DNA from: JAOXRU01 sp965247735
GTDB taxonomy: Bacteria; Bacteroidota; Bacteroidia; Flavobacteriales; Flavobacteriaceae
Assembly (NCBI GenBank): GCA_965247735.1
Contig: CBDFHN010000002.1
Coordinates: 1,426,001 to 1,490,000, forward strand
Reading direction: 5' to 3'
DNA length: 64,000 bases
Made by a program: the position numbers and the translations under genes. Every line of letters starts with the position of its first letter. Positions within the stretch are counted from its first letter, which is position 1. The notes beneath the pieces are model-generated. The model ran no database searches. It was not told the origin of the DNA and saw only the letters and a program-made list of their open reading frames with translations. Positions 8,019 to 15,378 of this stretch are shown here, piece by piece.

Positions 8019-8525
8019 ATGACTACCGTTTCAAATACAATTCTAAACCACCAAGAAATTCAACATAAAACAAAAAGAATTGCATATCAAATATACGAAG
8101 CCAACATAAATGAACCAGAACTTATTATAGCTGGAATTGTTGGCAGTGGTCTTTTATTTGCTAAAAAAATAAAGGATGCTCTTGAAATTATTTCTGAAAT
8201 TAAGGTTACACTTTGTGAAGTTAGCATCAATAAGAAAAACCCATTAGCATCTCCAATAACAACTTCTATTGACAACAGCCTCTATTCTGACAAACCATTG
8301 GTTTTGGTTGATGACGTGCTTAACTCAGGTAGAACACTCATATATGGTGTAAATCACTTTTTAAAAGTACCTTTAAAACGTTTTAATACTGCTGTGCTTG
8401 TCAACAGAAACCACAAAAGATATCCCATAAAAGCAGATTTTAAAGGAATCTCTCTATCTACTTCCTTGTTGGAACATATTGTAGTTGATTTTAAAGAGAA
8501 CAACAATTCTGTAAGTCTAACCTAG
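8019..8525 (+). CDS. Phosphoribosyltransferase family protein (PyrR-like)
   Basis: The 168-residue protein has a type I phosphoribosyltransferase fold. IIAGIVGSGLLFAKKI is the early loop, and the PRPP-binding motif PLVLVDDVLNSGRTLIYGV lies near residues 92-110. The arrangement resembles the PyrR/uracil and hypoxanthine phosphoribosyltransferase group, so a nucleobase or pyrimidine-regulatory role is likely but the substrate is not fixed by sequence. It converges on aroK, overlapping its 3' end by 9 bp, so the two transcripts run into each other. Confidence 0.82.
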   Translation: MTTVSNTILNHQEIQHKTKRIAYQIYEANINEPELIIAGIVGSGLLFAKKIKDALEIISEIKVTLCEVSINKKNPLASPITTSIDNSLYSDKPLVLVDDVLNSGRTLIYGVNHFLKVPLKRFNTAVLVNRNHKRYPIKADFKGISLSTSLLEHIVVDFKENNNSVSLT

Positions 8526-9032
8526 TAACCCTTCAATTTGGCCTGTAAGAACATCTACAGTCTTTTCTTTTACATCTAGCACATTGGTAGCCAAATTATA
8601 AAAATTATTGCGTTCAAAAAGATGTTTTCCAATAAACTCTGGTAAATCCTCCTCTTTTATTGCAGCTATTAACGGTCTATTTTCTTTTTCTTCTTTTAAT
8701 CTAATTGTTAATTCAGGAACTGTTAACCTCAAGTAAAAAACATTGGTTGTATGCTCCAAAACAAGCTTCATATTATTAGAATAACATGGCGTTCCTCCTC
8801 CTAAGGATAAAATAAGCGCTTCTTTTTCCTGAAGAAGTACTGCCAAGTACTCATGTTCTTTTTTTCTAAAATACAACTCTCCTTTTTGCTCAAAAATAGC
8901 CGATACCGTCATTCCTTCTTCAGATTCTATGTAGGTATCTAAATCTACAAATCTGAATCCTAAACACTTAGACAAAGCCTTACCCACAGTAGACTTTCCA
9001 CTCCCCATATAACCTAATAGCACTATTTTCAT
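8517..9032 (-). CDS. aroK: Shikimate kinase
   Basis: The 171-residue protein carries the P-loop GYMGSGKST at residues 7-15, the shikimate-binding FRFVDLDTYIE, the GELYFRKKE motif and LSLGGGTPCYSNN, and an Arg-containing lid around KENRPLI. It phosphorylates shikimate to shikimate-3-phosphate in aromatic amino acid synthesis. It has its own -7 element upstream and converges on the phosphoribosyltransferase gene, overlapping by 9 bp. Confidence 0.95.
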   Translation of the reverse strand: MKIVLLGYMGSGKSTVGKALSKCLGFRFVDLDTYIESEEGMTVSAIFEQKGELYFRKKEHEYLAVLLQEKEALILSLGGGTPCYSNNMKLVLEHTTNVFYLRLTVPELTIRLKEEKENRPLIAAIKEEDLPEFIGKHLFERNNFYNLATNVLDVKEKTVDVLTGQIEGLLG

Positions 9033-9057
9033 CCTAAAATTCTTTTAAAAACATCAA

Positions 9058-9086
9058 CAAATATACTCGAATAAAAAAAAAACAAA
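9058..9086 (-). promoter_or_regulatory. Candidate aroK promoter
   Basis: On the minus strand, TTTG at 9083-9086, 17 bp, then TATATTTG at 9058-9065. The spacing is a little short of the usual 19-20 bp. Confidence 0.5.
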
Positions 9087-9103
9087 TTTATGTCAAAAAA
9101 AAC

Positions 9104-9133
9104 TTGAATAACTAAATAAACCTATTATCTTTG
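9104..9133 (+). promoter_or_regulatory. Promoter of the tRNA-Lys genes
   Basis: TTG at 9104-9106, 19 bp, then TATCTTTG at 9126-9133: a full Bacteroidota promoter ending 24 bp before the first tRNA. Confidence 0.7.
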
Positions 9134-9157
9134 CACCCGCATTGAGACAAAAACAAT

Positions 9158-9230
9158 GATCTGGTAGCTCAGTTGGTAGAGCATCTCCCTTTTAAGGAGA
9201 GGGTCCTGGGTTCGAGCCCCAGCCAGATCA
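9158..9230 (+). tRNA. tRNA-Lys (anticodon TTT), copy 1
   Basis: A 73-nt cloverleaf: acceptor GATCTGG/CCAGATC, D arm GCTC/GAGC, anticodon stem TCTCC/GGAGA with loop CTTTTAA, T arm CTGGG/CCCAG, discriminator A. CCA is not encoded. It decodes AAA and AAG. Confidence 0.97.
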
Positions 9231-9251
9231 CTTTTTAAAACTAGATTTCAA

Positions 9252-9324
9252 GATCTGGTAGCTCAGTTGGTAGAGCATCTCCCTTTTAAGGAGAGGGTCC
9301 TGGGTTCGAGCCCCAGCCAGATCA
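9252..9324 (+). tRNA. tRNA-Lys (anticodon TTT), copy 2
   Basis: Identical in all 73 positions to the first copy, 21 bp downstream, and presumably on the same transcript. CCA is not encoded. A terminator follows. Confidence 0.97.
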
Positions 9325-9326
9325 CG

Positions 9327-9359
9327 AAAAAAGTTAAGCTTAATTGCTTAACTTTTTTT
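9327..9359 (+). terminator. Terminator of the tRNA-Lys transcript
   Basis: Stem AAAAGTTAAGC / GCTTAACTTTT with loop TTAATT and a T run. Confidence 0.85.
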
Positions 9360-9403
9360 ATTTTTACTATCTTTTGAGATTAATACTCAAAAATATGCCA
9401 AAT

Positions 9404-9487
9404 GCTCACGTGGTGGAATTGGTAGACATGCCATCTTGAGGGGGTGGTGTCCTTATGGACGTGCTGGTTCGACTCCAGTCGTGAGTA
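9404..9487 (+). tRNA. tRNA-Leu (anticodon GAG)
   Basis: An 84-nt class II tRNA. Acceptor GCTCACG/CGTGAGT closes with a G-U pair at position 1:72; anticodon stem CCATC/GGTGG with loop TTGAGGG gives GAG; the long variable arm is GTCC-TTAT-GGAC; T arm CTGG/CCAG. CCA is not fully encoded. Confidence 0.95.
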
Positions 9488-9490
9488 CAG

Positions 9491-9524
9491 AAAAGAGCTA
9501 ACAATATTGTTAGCTCTTTTTTTT
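9491..9524 (+). terminator. Terminator after tRNA-Leu
   Basis: Stem AAAAGAGCTAACAA / TTGTTAGCTCTTTT followed by further T residues. It sits at the 3' end of the convergent nitroreductase gene and may work both ways. Confidence 0.85.
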
Positions 9525-9527
9525 ATA

Positions 9528-10076
9528 CTAAAACCACTCTACCTTATCTGCAATACTGCCTGGTTCTCGTTCTGGAATTTCTTCATCGGAATAGCCCATA
9601 TAAAAGAAGCCCAAACACTGTTCTCCTTCTTTTAATCGAATATGCTCTCCTATATGTTTTATTAAACCAGGAGAACTCCAATACCCTTTAATATCCAAAG
9701 ATGTGGCCATTAACCACATATTTTGTACTGCCATTGCTACCGCTGCTAGCTCTTCCCATTCTGGCAGACATTCTTTTGGATCTCTTTGGAAGCAAATAGC
9801 TACTATGCAAGATGATTTCACAGCTCCTTCTTTTAGCTTATTGTACTTAAAATCCGAAAATGTTTTTGCAGTTTTTTTAAACTTATCTGCAAGGAACTGT
9901 CCAAGTCCAGCTTTTGCATCACCCTGAAACACTTTAAAACGCCAAGGTTCTGTCTTTTTATGTGTTGGCGCCCAATTAGCAGCCTCCAAGATTTTTTCAA
10001 TCTCTGAGCGTCTTATTTCAACATTATTAAATTGAGTAGGTCTTACCGACCTTCTTTTTTTTATGATCTCTATCAT
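9528..10076 (-). CDS. Nitroreductase family protein
   Basis: The 182-residue FMN-dependent nitroreductase fold is shown by the N-terminal IIKKRRSVRPTQFNN, the FMN-phosphate binding Arg/Ser cluster, WAPTHKKTEPWRFKVF, and a C-terminal GYSDEEIPEREPG. Family members use NAD(P)H to reduce nitroaromatics, quinones or flavins; the natural substrate is unknown. Its start overlaps the upstream exporter stop by 4 bp (ATGA), so the two are co-translated. Confidence 0.9.
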   Translation of the reverse strand: MIEIIKKRRSVRPTQFNNVEIRRSEIEKILEAANWAPTHKKTEPWRFKVFQGDAKAGLGQFLADKFKKTAKTFSDFKYNKLKEGAVKSSCIVAICFQRDPKECLPEWEELAAVAMAVQNMWLMATSLDIKGYWSSPGLIKHIGEHIRLKEGEQCLGFFYMGYSDEEIPEREPGSIADKVEWF

Positions 10077-10942
10077 TTTTCTTTATTATAATTTCTTTTC
10101 TTCGATTTAAAAAATACATTCAATAATAACCCCAACAAAATAAGCCCAATTCCAAGTAAACTCCATAATGCATATGACTCCTTGAACCAAAATGCACTCA
10201 TGATTATCACAAAAACAACTTCTACATACTTAAAAGGCGCTACGACACTAGTAGGTGCCATCTGAAAAGCTTTTGTCATGTACAATTGTCCAAAATAACC
10301 AAATATTCCTAAACTTAACAACAAAAGCCATTCCTCACCATTTGGTTGCTTCCAATTAAAAAAAGATGCCACACCACCAACTATAGTTGCTATAAGCATA
10401 AAATAATTAACTACCACAACCGGATGCTCAGAATCCCCAATTTTATTGATTATTACAAAAACCAAACCTGTAAACACTGCGGACAACACAACAAGCATTA
10501 CTCCAAATAAACTAAGATCCACATCAAAACCTTTGAGTACAATTACACCAAAAAAAGAAATTGCAAAAAACAACCATTGCACTGGCACTACTTTTTCTTT
10601 CAGTAATAAAACTGCAAAAACAACTGCAAAAATTGGAGCAATATAACGTAACGAAACTGCTGTTCCGACTGGAATATACTGTATTGCATTAAAAAACAAA
10701 GTCATAGAAATTACACCAGCCAGCCCTCTATATATCAATATTTTTTTATTGTTTCCCCATATTGGAATTTTTCTGCGTTTAAGCACAGAAAAGGTAATCA
10801 ATAATGAACCTACTGCTCTAAAAAAAACCAACTGAAACCCTCCAAAATCAATTAAGTGTTTTACCAGCCCGTTCATAACCGTAAAAGCTAGCGTGCTCAA
10901 CAGCATACATATTATTGCTTTTTTATATTTCATCCAGCTCAT
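10073..10942 (-). CDS. DMT-superfamily (EamA) transporter
   Basis: About 289 residues with ten hydrophobic helices and two EamA repeats: FRAVGSLLITFSVLKRRKIP, IPVGTAVSLRYIAPIFAVVF, LLLKEKVVPVQW, and in the second half SVVAPFKYVEVVFVIIMSAFWF with KESYALWS. The predicted role is small-molecule export across the inner membrane. The frame extends to 10987, but I place the start at 10942 (MSWMKYKK), just ahead of the first helix, because a TTACTTTG -7-like element lies immediately upstream of it. It is the first gene of a pair with the nitroreductase and diverges from a TetR regulator. Confidence 0.87.
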   Translation of the reverse strand: MSWMKYKKAIICMLLSTLAFTVMNGLVKHLIDFGGFQLVFFRAVGSLLITFSVLKRRKIPIWGNNKKILIYRGLAGVISMTLFFNAIQYIPVGTAVSLRYIAPIFAVVFAVLLLKEKVVPVQWLFFAISFFGVIVLKGFDVDLSLFGVMLVVLSAVFTGLVFVIINKIGDSEHPVVVVNYFMLIATIVGGVASFFNWKQPNGEEWLLLLSLGIFGYFGQLYMTKAFQMAPTSVVAPFKYVEVVFVIIMSAFWFKESYALWSLLGIGLILLGLLLNVFFKSKKRNYNKEK

Positions 10943-11108
10943 TTTATCAATACAAAGTAACTGATTCTTAACTTGAAAAATGCACAAATTGATATACTAT
11001 TCAATAACTATAGCATGCAAACAATTATACAAAAATGAAAATCAACTCTTTTATACTGTTTTTCTTTAATAGCTTTTAATTTTAACTTAATTTGCCAAAA
11101 AGTTTCGA

Positions 11109-11696
11109 ATGAAAAAAAGCAGCAAGAAAGAAAAATTCTTCAGAGAGTCCTTAAAATTATTCCATGAAAAAGGATATAAGGCCACTACAATGAGAGACAT
11201 TGCTGAAAAGTTAAATTTTGAAGTTGCCAATATATACAACTACATAGACTCTAAGCATTCTTTATTAGAAATTTATGTTTTTGAAATGTCATCAGAATTT
11301 CATAAAAATATTGACCATATTATCGATTCTAGCTATTCCCCATTAGAAAAAATAAAATTGGTGATTTCTGTTCATATTAAACTCACCTCAGAGAAGCCAT
11401 ATGAAATGGCATTATTGCTTAATGAATGGAGAAACCTAAACCCTGATAAATTAAGTCAATTTTTAAACGAACGCGATAATTACGAAAGCAAATTTGAGAG
11501 CATTCTAGAACAAGCAATGCACGATAATAGTGTCCGTCAAATGGATTTAAAAATTGCCACCAAGACCATTTTATCTTCTATACGTTGGCTGTATGACATC
11601 TACACAAACCCAGACACTACCATTAATCCCATAGAACTTGAAAAACAAATTACTGAATTCATCACTATAGGAATCGTTAGCAAATCAATCTTGTAA
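11109..11696 (+). CDS. TetR/AcrR-family transcriptional regulator
   Basis: The 195-residue protein has an N-terminal helix-turn-helix (residues about 8-54): FFRESLKLFHEKGYKATTMR, then DIAEKLNFEVANIYNYIDSK. The C-terminal helical domain from about residue 75 would bind a ligand and dimerise. The gene diverges from the DMT exporter/nitroreductase pair, the usual position for a local repressor of an exporter, though no clear palindromic operator was identified in the 120-bp... spacer. Its 3' end overlaps the convergent TlpA gene by 12 bp. Confidence 0.9.
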   Translation: MKKSSKKEKFFRESLKLFHEKGYKATTMRDIAEKLNFEVANIYNYIDSKHSLLEIYVFEMSSEFHKNIDHIIDSSYSPLEKIKLVISVHIKLTSEKPYEMALLLNEWRNLNPDKLSQFLNERDNYESKFESILEQAMHDNSVRQMDLKIATKTILSSIRWLYDIYTNPDTTINPIELEKQITEFITIGIVSKSIL

Positions 11697-12251
11697 TAAT
11701 AAACTATCCAACAACACTCTAACACTTGTTGCGTTCCAATCCGCTGAACCACGTTCATCAATAACAATTTCTCCTTTTTTAGTAATTAAAAAAGTAGCTG
11801 GTATTGTTTTGCTCTGTAACTGCTTTGGCGCTTGTGACAATTGGTTATATACCTTAAAGCTGTATTCCTTTTCTACTAAAAAATCGTTTATTTTTTCTTT
11901 ATTCTCATTACTAACCAGCACAAAAACTACTTTATCTCCATAATCTTTGTACAATTTCTGCAGACTCGGCATTTCTGCAATACAAGGAGGGCACCAAGTT
12001 GCCCATAAGTTCACCAATACTACTTTATTTTTTAGCGTTTTAAAATCCAAAACATCACCTGACATTGATCGTAATTTCCAATTATAGGTTTTTAAAATAG
12101 CAACATTATCTTCCTTAACATCTGGGCTAAACATAATGAATTGCCCAACAAAGACCTGTACTTTAGTTCCTATTGGAGTAAATAACAACAGGCACATTAC
12201 AATTAAAAAGAAAAAATTAGACCATTGTTTTTTTGAAACTTTCATACGCAT
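11685..12251 (-). CDS. TlpA-family thiol-disulfide oxidoreductase
   Basis: The 188-residue protein has an N-terminal membrane anchor (NFFFLIVMCLLLFTPIG) and a periplasmic thioredoxin fold with the active site WATWCPPC (Cys87, Cys90), followed by IAEMPSLQKLY and the cis-Pro region KTIPATFLI. Such proteins reduce disulfides in the envelope, for example during cytochrome c maturation. The start may be MRMK (12251) or the second Met at 12245. It lies 34 bp downstream of a paralogue that has lost the same cysteines. Confidence 0.9.
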   Translation of the reverse strand: MRMKVSKKQWSNFFFLIVMCLLLFTPIGTKVQVFVGQFIMFSPDVKEDNVAILKTYNWKLRSMSGDVLDFKTLKNKVVLVNLWATWCPPCIAEMPSLQKLYKDYGDKVVFVLVSNENKEKINDFLVEKEYSFKVYNQLSQAPKQLQSKTIPATFLITKKGEIVIDERGSADWNATSVRVLLDSLLLQD

Positions 12252-12285
12252 AAACCAATAGTCGAAATGACAAATAATACTTACA

Positions 12286-12843
12286 CTACTCTACTAACAA
12301 CTCTTCTAATAACTCATACACATTGCTACTATCCCAATCTGCAATATCATCGTTCTTCATCGCTACTCTTCCTTTTTTATCCAAAATATAGCTAGACGGT
12401 ATCACTTCTGCATTAAAAGGCATTTTTTCTCCTATTATTAAATACGTAACAGGAAAATTATACTTTCGTTCTTCCATAAACAACTTCACTGGTTCTCTTA
12501 GCTCATTGGTAATAATATAAAAATCTACTTTGCCTTTATAAGAATCATATAAATTTTGAACCCCTTTTAACTCAGCCTCGCTTGGTATTCTCCATGAAGC
12601 CCAAAAATTAACAAAAACAACATTTCCTTTTGATTTTTCAAAGTTAAAAAATTCCCATTTGTCATTTTTTAATTTCCAATCATAATCCACAGCTACTCTA
12701 TTTTCTATCGTAATTTCTTCTGGGGAGAATGCCACCAACCTATTCAAAAACACCTTTCCATAGTGACCAATTGGTGTAAAAAAGAAAGAAAGTATCAGCA
12801 GAATTACTGCTACATTAAGTATTGTTTTTTTTTTGCTCTTCAT
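12286..12843 (-). CDS. TlpA-like thioredoxin-fold protein lacking the active-site cysteines
   Basis: At 185 residues this matches the next gene in length and layout: membrane anchor with FFTPIG, then FSPEE, YDWKLKN, and VFVNFWASWRIPSEAELKGV. Where the paralogue has WCPPC, this protein has WRIPS, so both redox cysteines are gone. The cis-Pro loop (AEVIPSSYIL) is kept, and the frame is intact. By analogy with other cysteine-less thioredoxin folds it may bind a partner or act as a chaperone rather than catalyse redox chemistry. The tandem order suggests duplication followed by divergence. Confidence 0.85.
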   Translation of the reverse strand: MKSKKKTILNVAVILLILSFFFTPIGHYGKVFLNRLVAFSPEEITIENRVAVDYDWKLKNDKWEFFNFEKSKGNVVFVNFWASWRIPSEAELKGVQNLYDSYKGKVDFYIITNELREPVKLFMEERKYNFPVTYLIIGEKMPFNAEVIPSSYILDKKGRVAMKNDDIADWDSSNVYELLEELLVE

Positions 12844-12868
12844 TTTATCTCCTAGATTTTATCCAAAA

Positions 12869-12904
12869 CTAAAAAACTCCTAATAAGAATTAGGAGTTTT
12901 TTAG
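12869..12904 (-). terminator. Terminator of the aconitase gene
   Basis: Near-symmetric hairpin CTAAAAAACTCCTAAT, loop, ATTAGGAGTTTTTTAG, 25 bp beyond the aconitase stop. The symmetry means it could work on either strand. Confidence 0.85.
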
Positions 12905-12928
12905 AAATATATTTTATACGACTAAAAA

Positions 12929-15193
12929 CTAAACGTTTTCTTTTTTAATTAAATTCAAAGCTGATCCTTCATTATACCATTCTATCTGACCAGCATTATA
13001 GGTATGATTAGAAGCAATAATATCTTTAGATCCGTCCATATGTACAAACTCTAAATTCAACTGTTTACCAGGAGCAAATTCATTTAAATCTAAAAAATTG
13101 ATAGTATCATCTTCCTGAATTAGATCATAATCACTTTCATTAGCAAAAGTCAATCCTAACATTCCTTGTTTTTTAAGGTTTGTTTCGTGAATACGTGCAA
13201 AAGATTTTACAAGTACAGCTACAACACCTAGGTGACGTGGCTCCATAGCCGCATGCTCACGTGAAGAGCCTTCTCCATAATTATGATCTCCAACAACTAT
13301 TGTAGGAATACCTGCAGCCTTATACGCTCTTTGCGTTTTTGGTACAGCATCATAACCACCATCGATCTGACTTTTTACCATGTTTGTTTTCTGATTATAT
13401 GCATTTACTGCTCCAATAAGACAGTTGTTAGAAATATTATCTAAATGTCCTCTAAAACGCAACCATGGACCTGCCATAGAAATATGATCTGTAGTACACT
13501 TCCCAAATGCTTTTATCAATAATTTTGCGCCTTTAATTTCATTTCCGATCGGAACAAAAGGTACTAGTAACTCTAATCGCTCAGAATTTTCTTTTACCGT
13601 TACCTGAATATGACTTCCATCTTCTTCGGCTGCAATAAAACCATCATCTTCAACAGCAAATCCTTTTATTGGCAATTCCCAACCTGTAGGTTCATCCAAC
13701 ATTACCTCATCACCAGCATCAGTAATTAAAGTATCGGTAACTGGGTTAAAATCTAATCTCCCAGAAATTGCAATTGCTGCAACCATTTCTGGTGATGCTA
13801 CAAAGGCATGTGTATTTGGGTTACCGTCTGCACGTTTGGCGAAATTTCTATTAAAAGAATGAATAATTGTATTTTTCTCTTGTTTTTCTGCACCTTCTCT
13901 TGCCCATTGCCCAATACATGGTCCACAGGCATTGGTGAAAATCTTGGCATTTGATTCTTCAAAAACAGATAAAATACCATCTCTTTCTGCAGTAAAACGC
14001 ACTAGTTCAGAACCTGGATTAATGCCTAATTCTGTTTTCATTTTTAAACCTTTATCCAGCGCTTGTTGTGCTATTGAAGCTGCTCTTGATAAATCTTCAT
14101 AAGAAGAGTTTGTACAAGAACCTATAAGCCCCCACTCTACTTTTAAAGGCCAATCATTAGCTGTTGCCTTCTTTGTCACATCTGCCCCAGCTTCCGTAGC
14201 AATATCTGGAGAAAAAGGTCCATTAATATGTGGTTTTAATTCCGATAAGTTAATCTCAATAAGCTGATCGAAATACTGTTCTGGATTAGCATACACCTCT
14301 GCATCACCCGTTAAATGCTCTTTAACCTTATTGGCAGCATCAGCAACATCGGCACGATCTGTAGCACGTAAATAACGCTCCATAGATGCATCATAACCAA
14401 AAGTAGAAGTCGTTGCTCCTATTTCTGCCCCCATATTACAAATAGTACCTTTACCAGTACATGACATACTATTAGCTCCATCTCCAAAATACTCAACAAT
14501 AGCCCCAGTACCTCCTTTAACAGTTAAAATACCAGCAACTTTTAAAATTACATCCTTAGGAGCTGTCCAACCAGATAATTTTCCAGTTAATTTAACTCCA
14601 ATAAGTTTTGGAAATTTTAATTCCCAAGCCATACCTGCCATTACATCTACAGCATCAGCACCACCAACACCAATAGCTACCATTCCCAATCCTCCTGCAT
14701 TTACAGTATGAGAATCTGTACCTATCATCATTCCGCCAGGAAAGGCATAATTTTCCAATACAACCTGATGAATAATTCCTGCCCCTGGTTTCCAAAAGCC
14801 TACTCCATACTTATTAGATACAGACTCTAAGAAATTAAAAACTTCGTTACTAGTATTTAAAGCTTCTTGTAAATCTTTATCTGCACCTACTTTTGCTTGA
14901 ATTAAGTGGTCGCAGTGAACAGTTGTAGGCACAGCTACTTTTTTCTTACCAGCTTGCATAAACTGCAATAACGCCATCTGCGCTGTTGCATCCTGACAAG
15001 CAATACGATCTGGAGCAAAATCGACATAATCTACACCTCTTTCATAGGCAGTAGTTGCTTTTCCTCCCCATAAATGTGAGTATAAAATTTTCTCAGCAAG
15101 CGTAAGAGGCTTTCCTGTAAGTTCCCTAGCAGCAGTAACACGCTCTTCCAACTTTGCATATACCTCTTTAATCATTTTAATATCGAAAGCCAT
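12929..15193 (-). CDS. Aconitate hydratase (mitochondrial-type, about 755 residues)
   Basis: The enzyme interconverts citrate and isocitrate in the TCA cycle using a [4Fe-4S] cluster. The cluster ligands appear as GLIGSCTNSSYEDL and NACGPCIGQW; other motifs are VPTTVHCDHLIQA, IGTDSHTVNAGGLGM and the swivel-domain HNYGEGSSREHAAMEPRHLG. Its length of about 754 residues and the HLWGGKATTAYERG start fit the mitochondrial class rather than the 890-residue AcnA class. A longer frame begins at 15262, but MAFDIKMIKEVY at 15193 is the family start. acnB lies upstream, separated by a terminator. Confidence 0.95.
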   Translation of the reverse strand: MAFDIKMIKEVYAKLEERVTAARELTGKPLTLAEKILYSHLWGGKATTAYERGVDYVDFAPDRIACQDATAQMALLQFMQAGKKKVAVPTTVHCDHLIQAKVGADKDLQEALNTSNEVFNFLESVSNKYGVGFWKPGAGIIHQVVLENYAFPGGMMIGTDSHTVNAGGLGMVAIGVGGADAVDVMAGMAWELKFPKLIGVKLTGKLSGWTAPKDVILKVAGILTVKGGTGAIVEYFGDGANSMSCTGKGTICNMGAEIGATTSTFGYDASMERYLRATDRADVADAANKVKEHLTGDAEVYANPEQYFDQLIEINLSELKPHINGPFSPDIATEAGADVTKKATANDWPLKVEWGLIGSCTNSSYEDLSRAASIAQQALDKGLKMKTELGINPGSELVRFTAERDGILSVFEESNAKIFTNACGPCIGQWAREGAEKQEKNTIIHSFNRNFAKRADGNPNTHAFVASPEMVAAIAISGRLDFNPVTDTLITDAGDEVMLDEPTGWELPIKGFAVEDDGFIAAEEDGSHIQVTVKENSERLELLVPFVPIGNEIKGAKLLIKAFGKCTTDHISMAGPWLRFRGHLDNISNNCLIGAVNAYNQKTNMVKSQIDGGYDAVPKTQRAYKAAGIPTIVVGDHNYGEGSSREHAAMEPRHLGVVAVLVKSFARIHETNLKKQGMLGLTFANESDYDLIQEDDTINFLDLNEFAPGKQLNLEFVHMDGSKDIIASNHTYNAGQIEWYNEGSALNLIKKENV

Positions 15194-15317
15194 ATTATCT
15201 ATTCGTTTAATTTGTCTGATCACTAATTTAACAAAAAACCAAACGCAAAACACTTCTTTCAACTAATTATAATGATGATAAATAACTGACATTCAGATAA
15301 CAAAAATTACAACAACA

Positions 15318-15345
15318 AAAAGCCCGAGTTATACACTCGGGCTTT
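15318..15345 (-). terminator. Terminator of acnB
   Basis: Stem AAAGCCCGAGT / ACTCGGGCTTT followed by T residues on the minus strand. It separates the acnB and downstream aconitase transcripts. Confidence 0.85.
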
Positions 15346-15378
15346 CATATTATTTTAACTTTCTTTTAAAAAAACAAA

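Noticed and set aside
9370..9378. TATCTTTTG before tRNA-Leu considered as its promoter
   Set aside because: It has one extra T compared with TAnnTTTG and no -33 element; not firm enough to list.
9158..9487. tRNA cluster considered as an attachment site for an integrated element
   Set aside because: No integrase and no foreign-looking genes nearby; the duplicate is a complete tRNA gene rather than a partial att repeat.
12286..12843. Cysteine-less thioredoxin considered as a pseudogene
   Set aside because: The frame is full length with conserved anchor and fold motifs; only the active-site cysteines are replaced.
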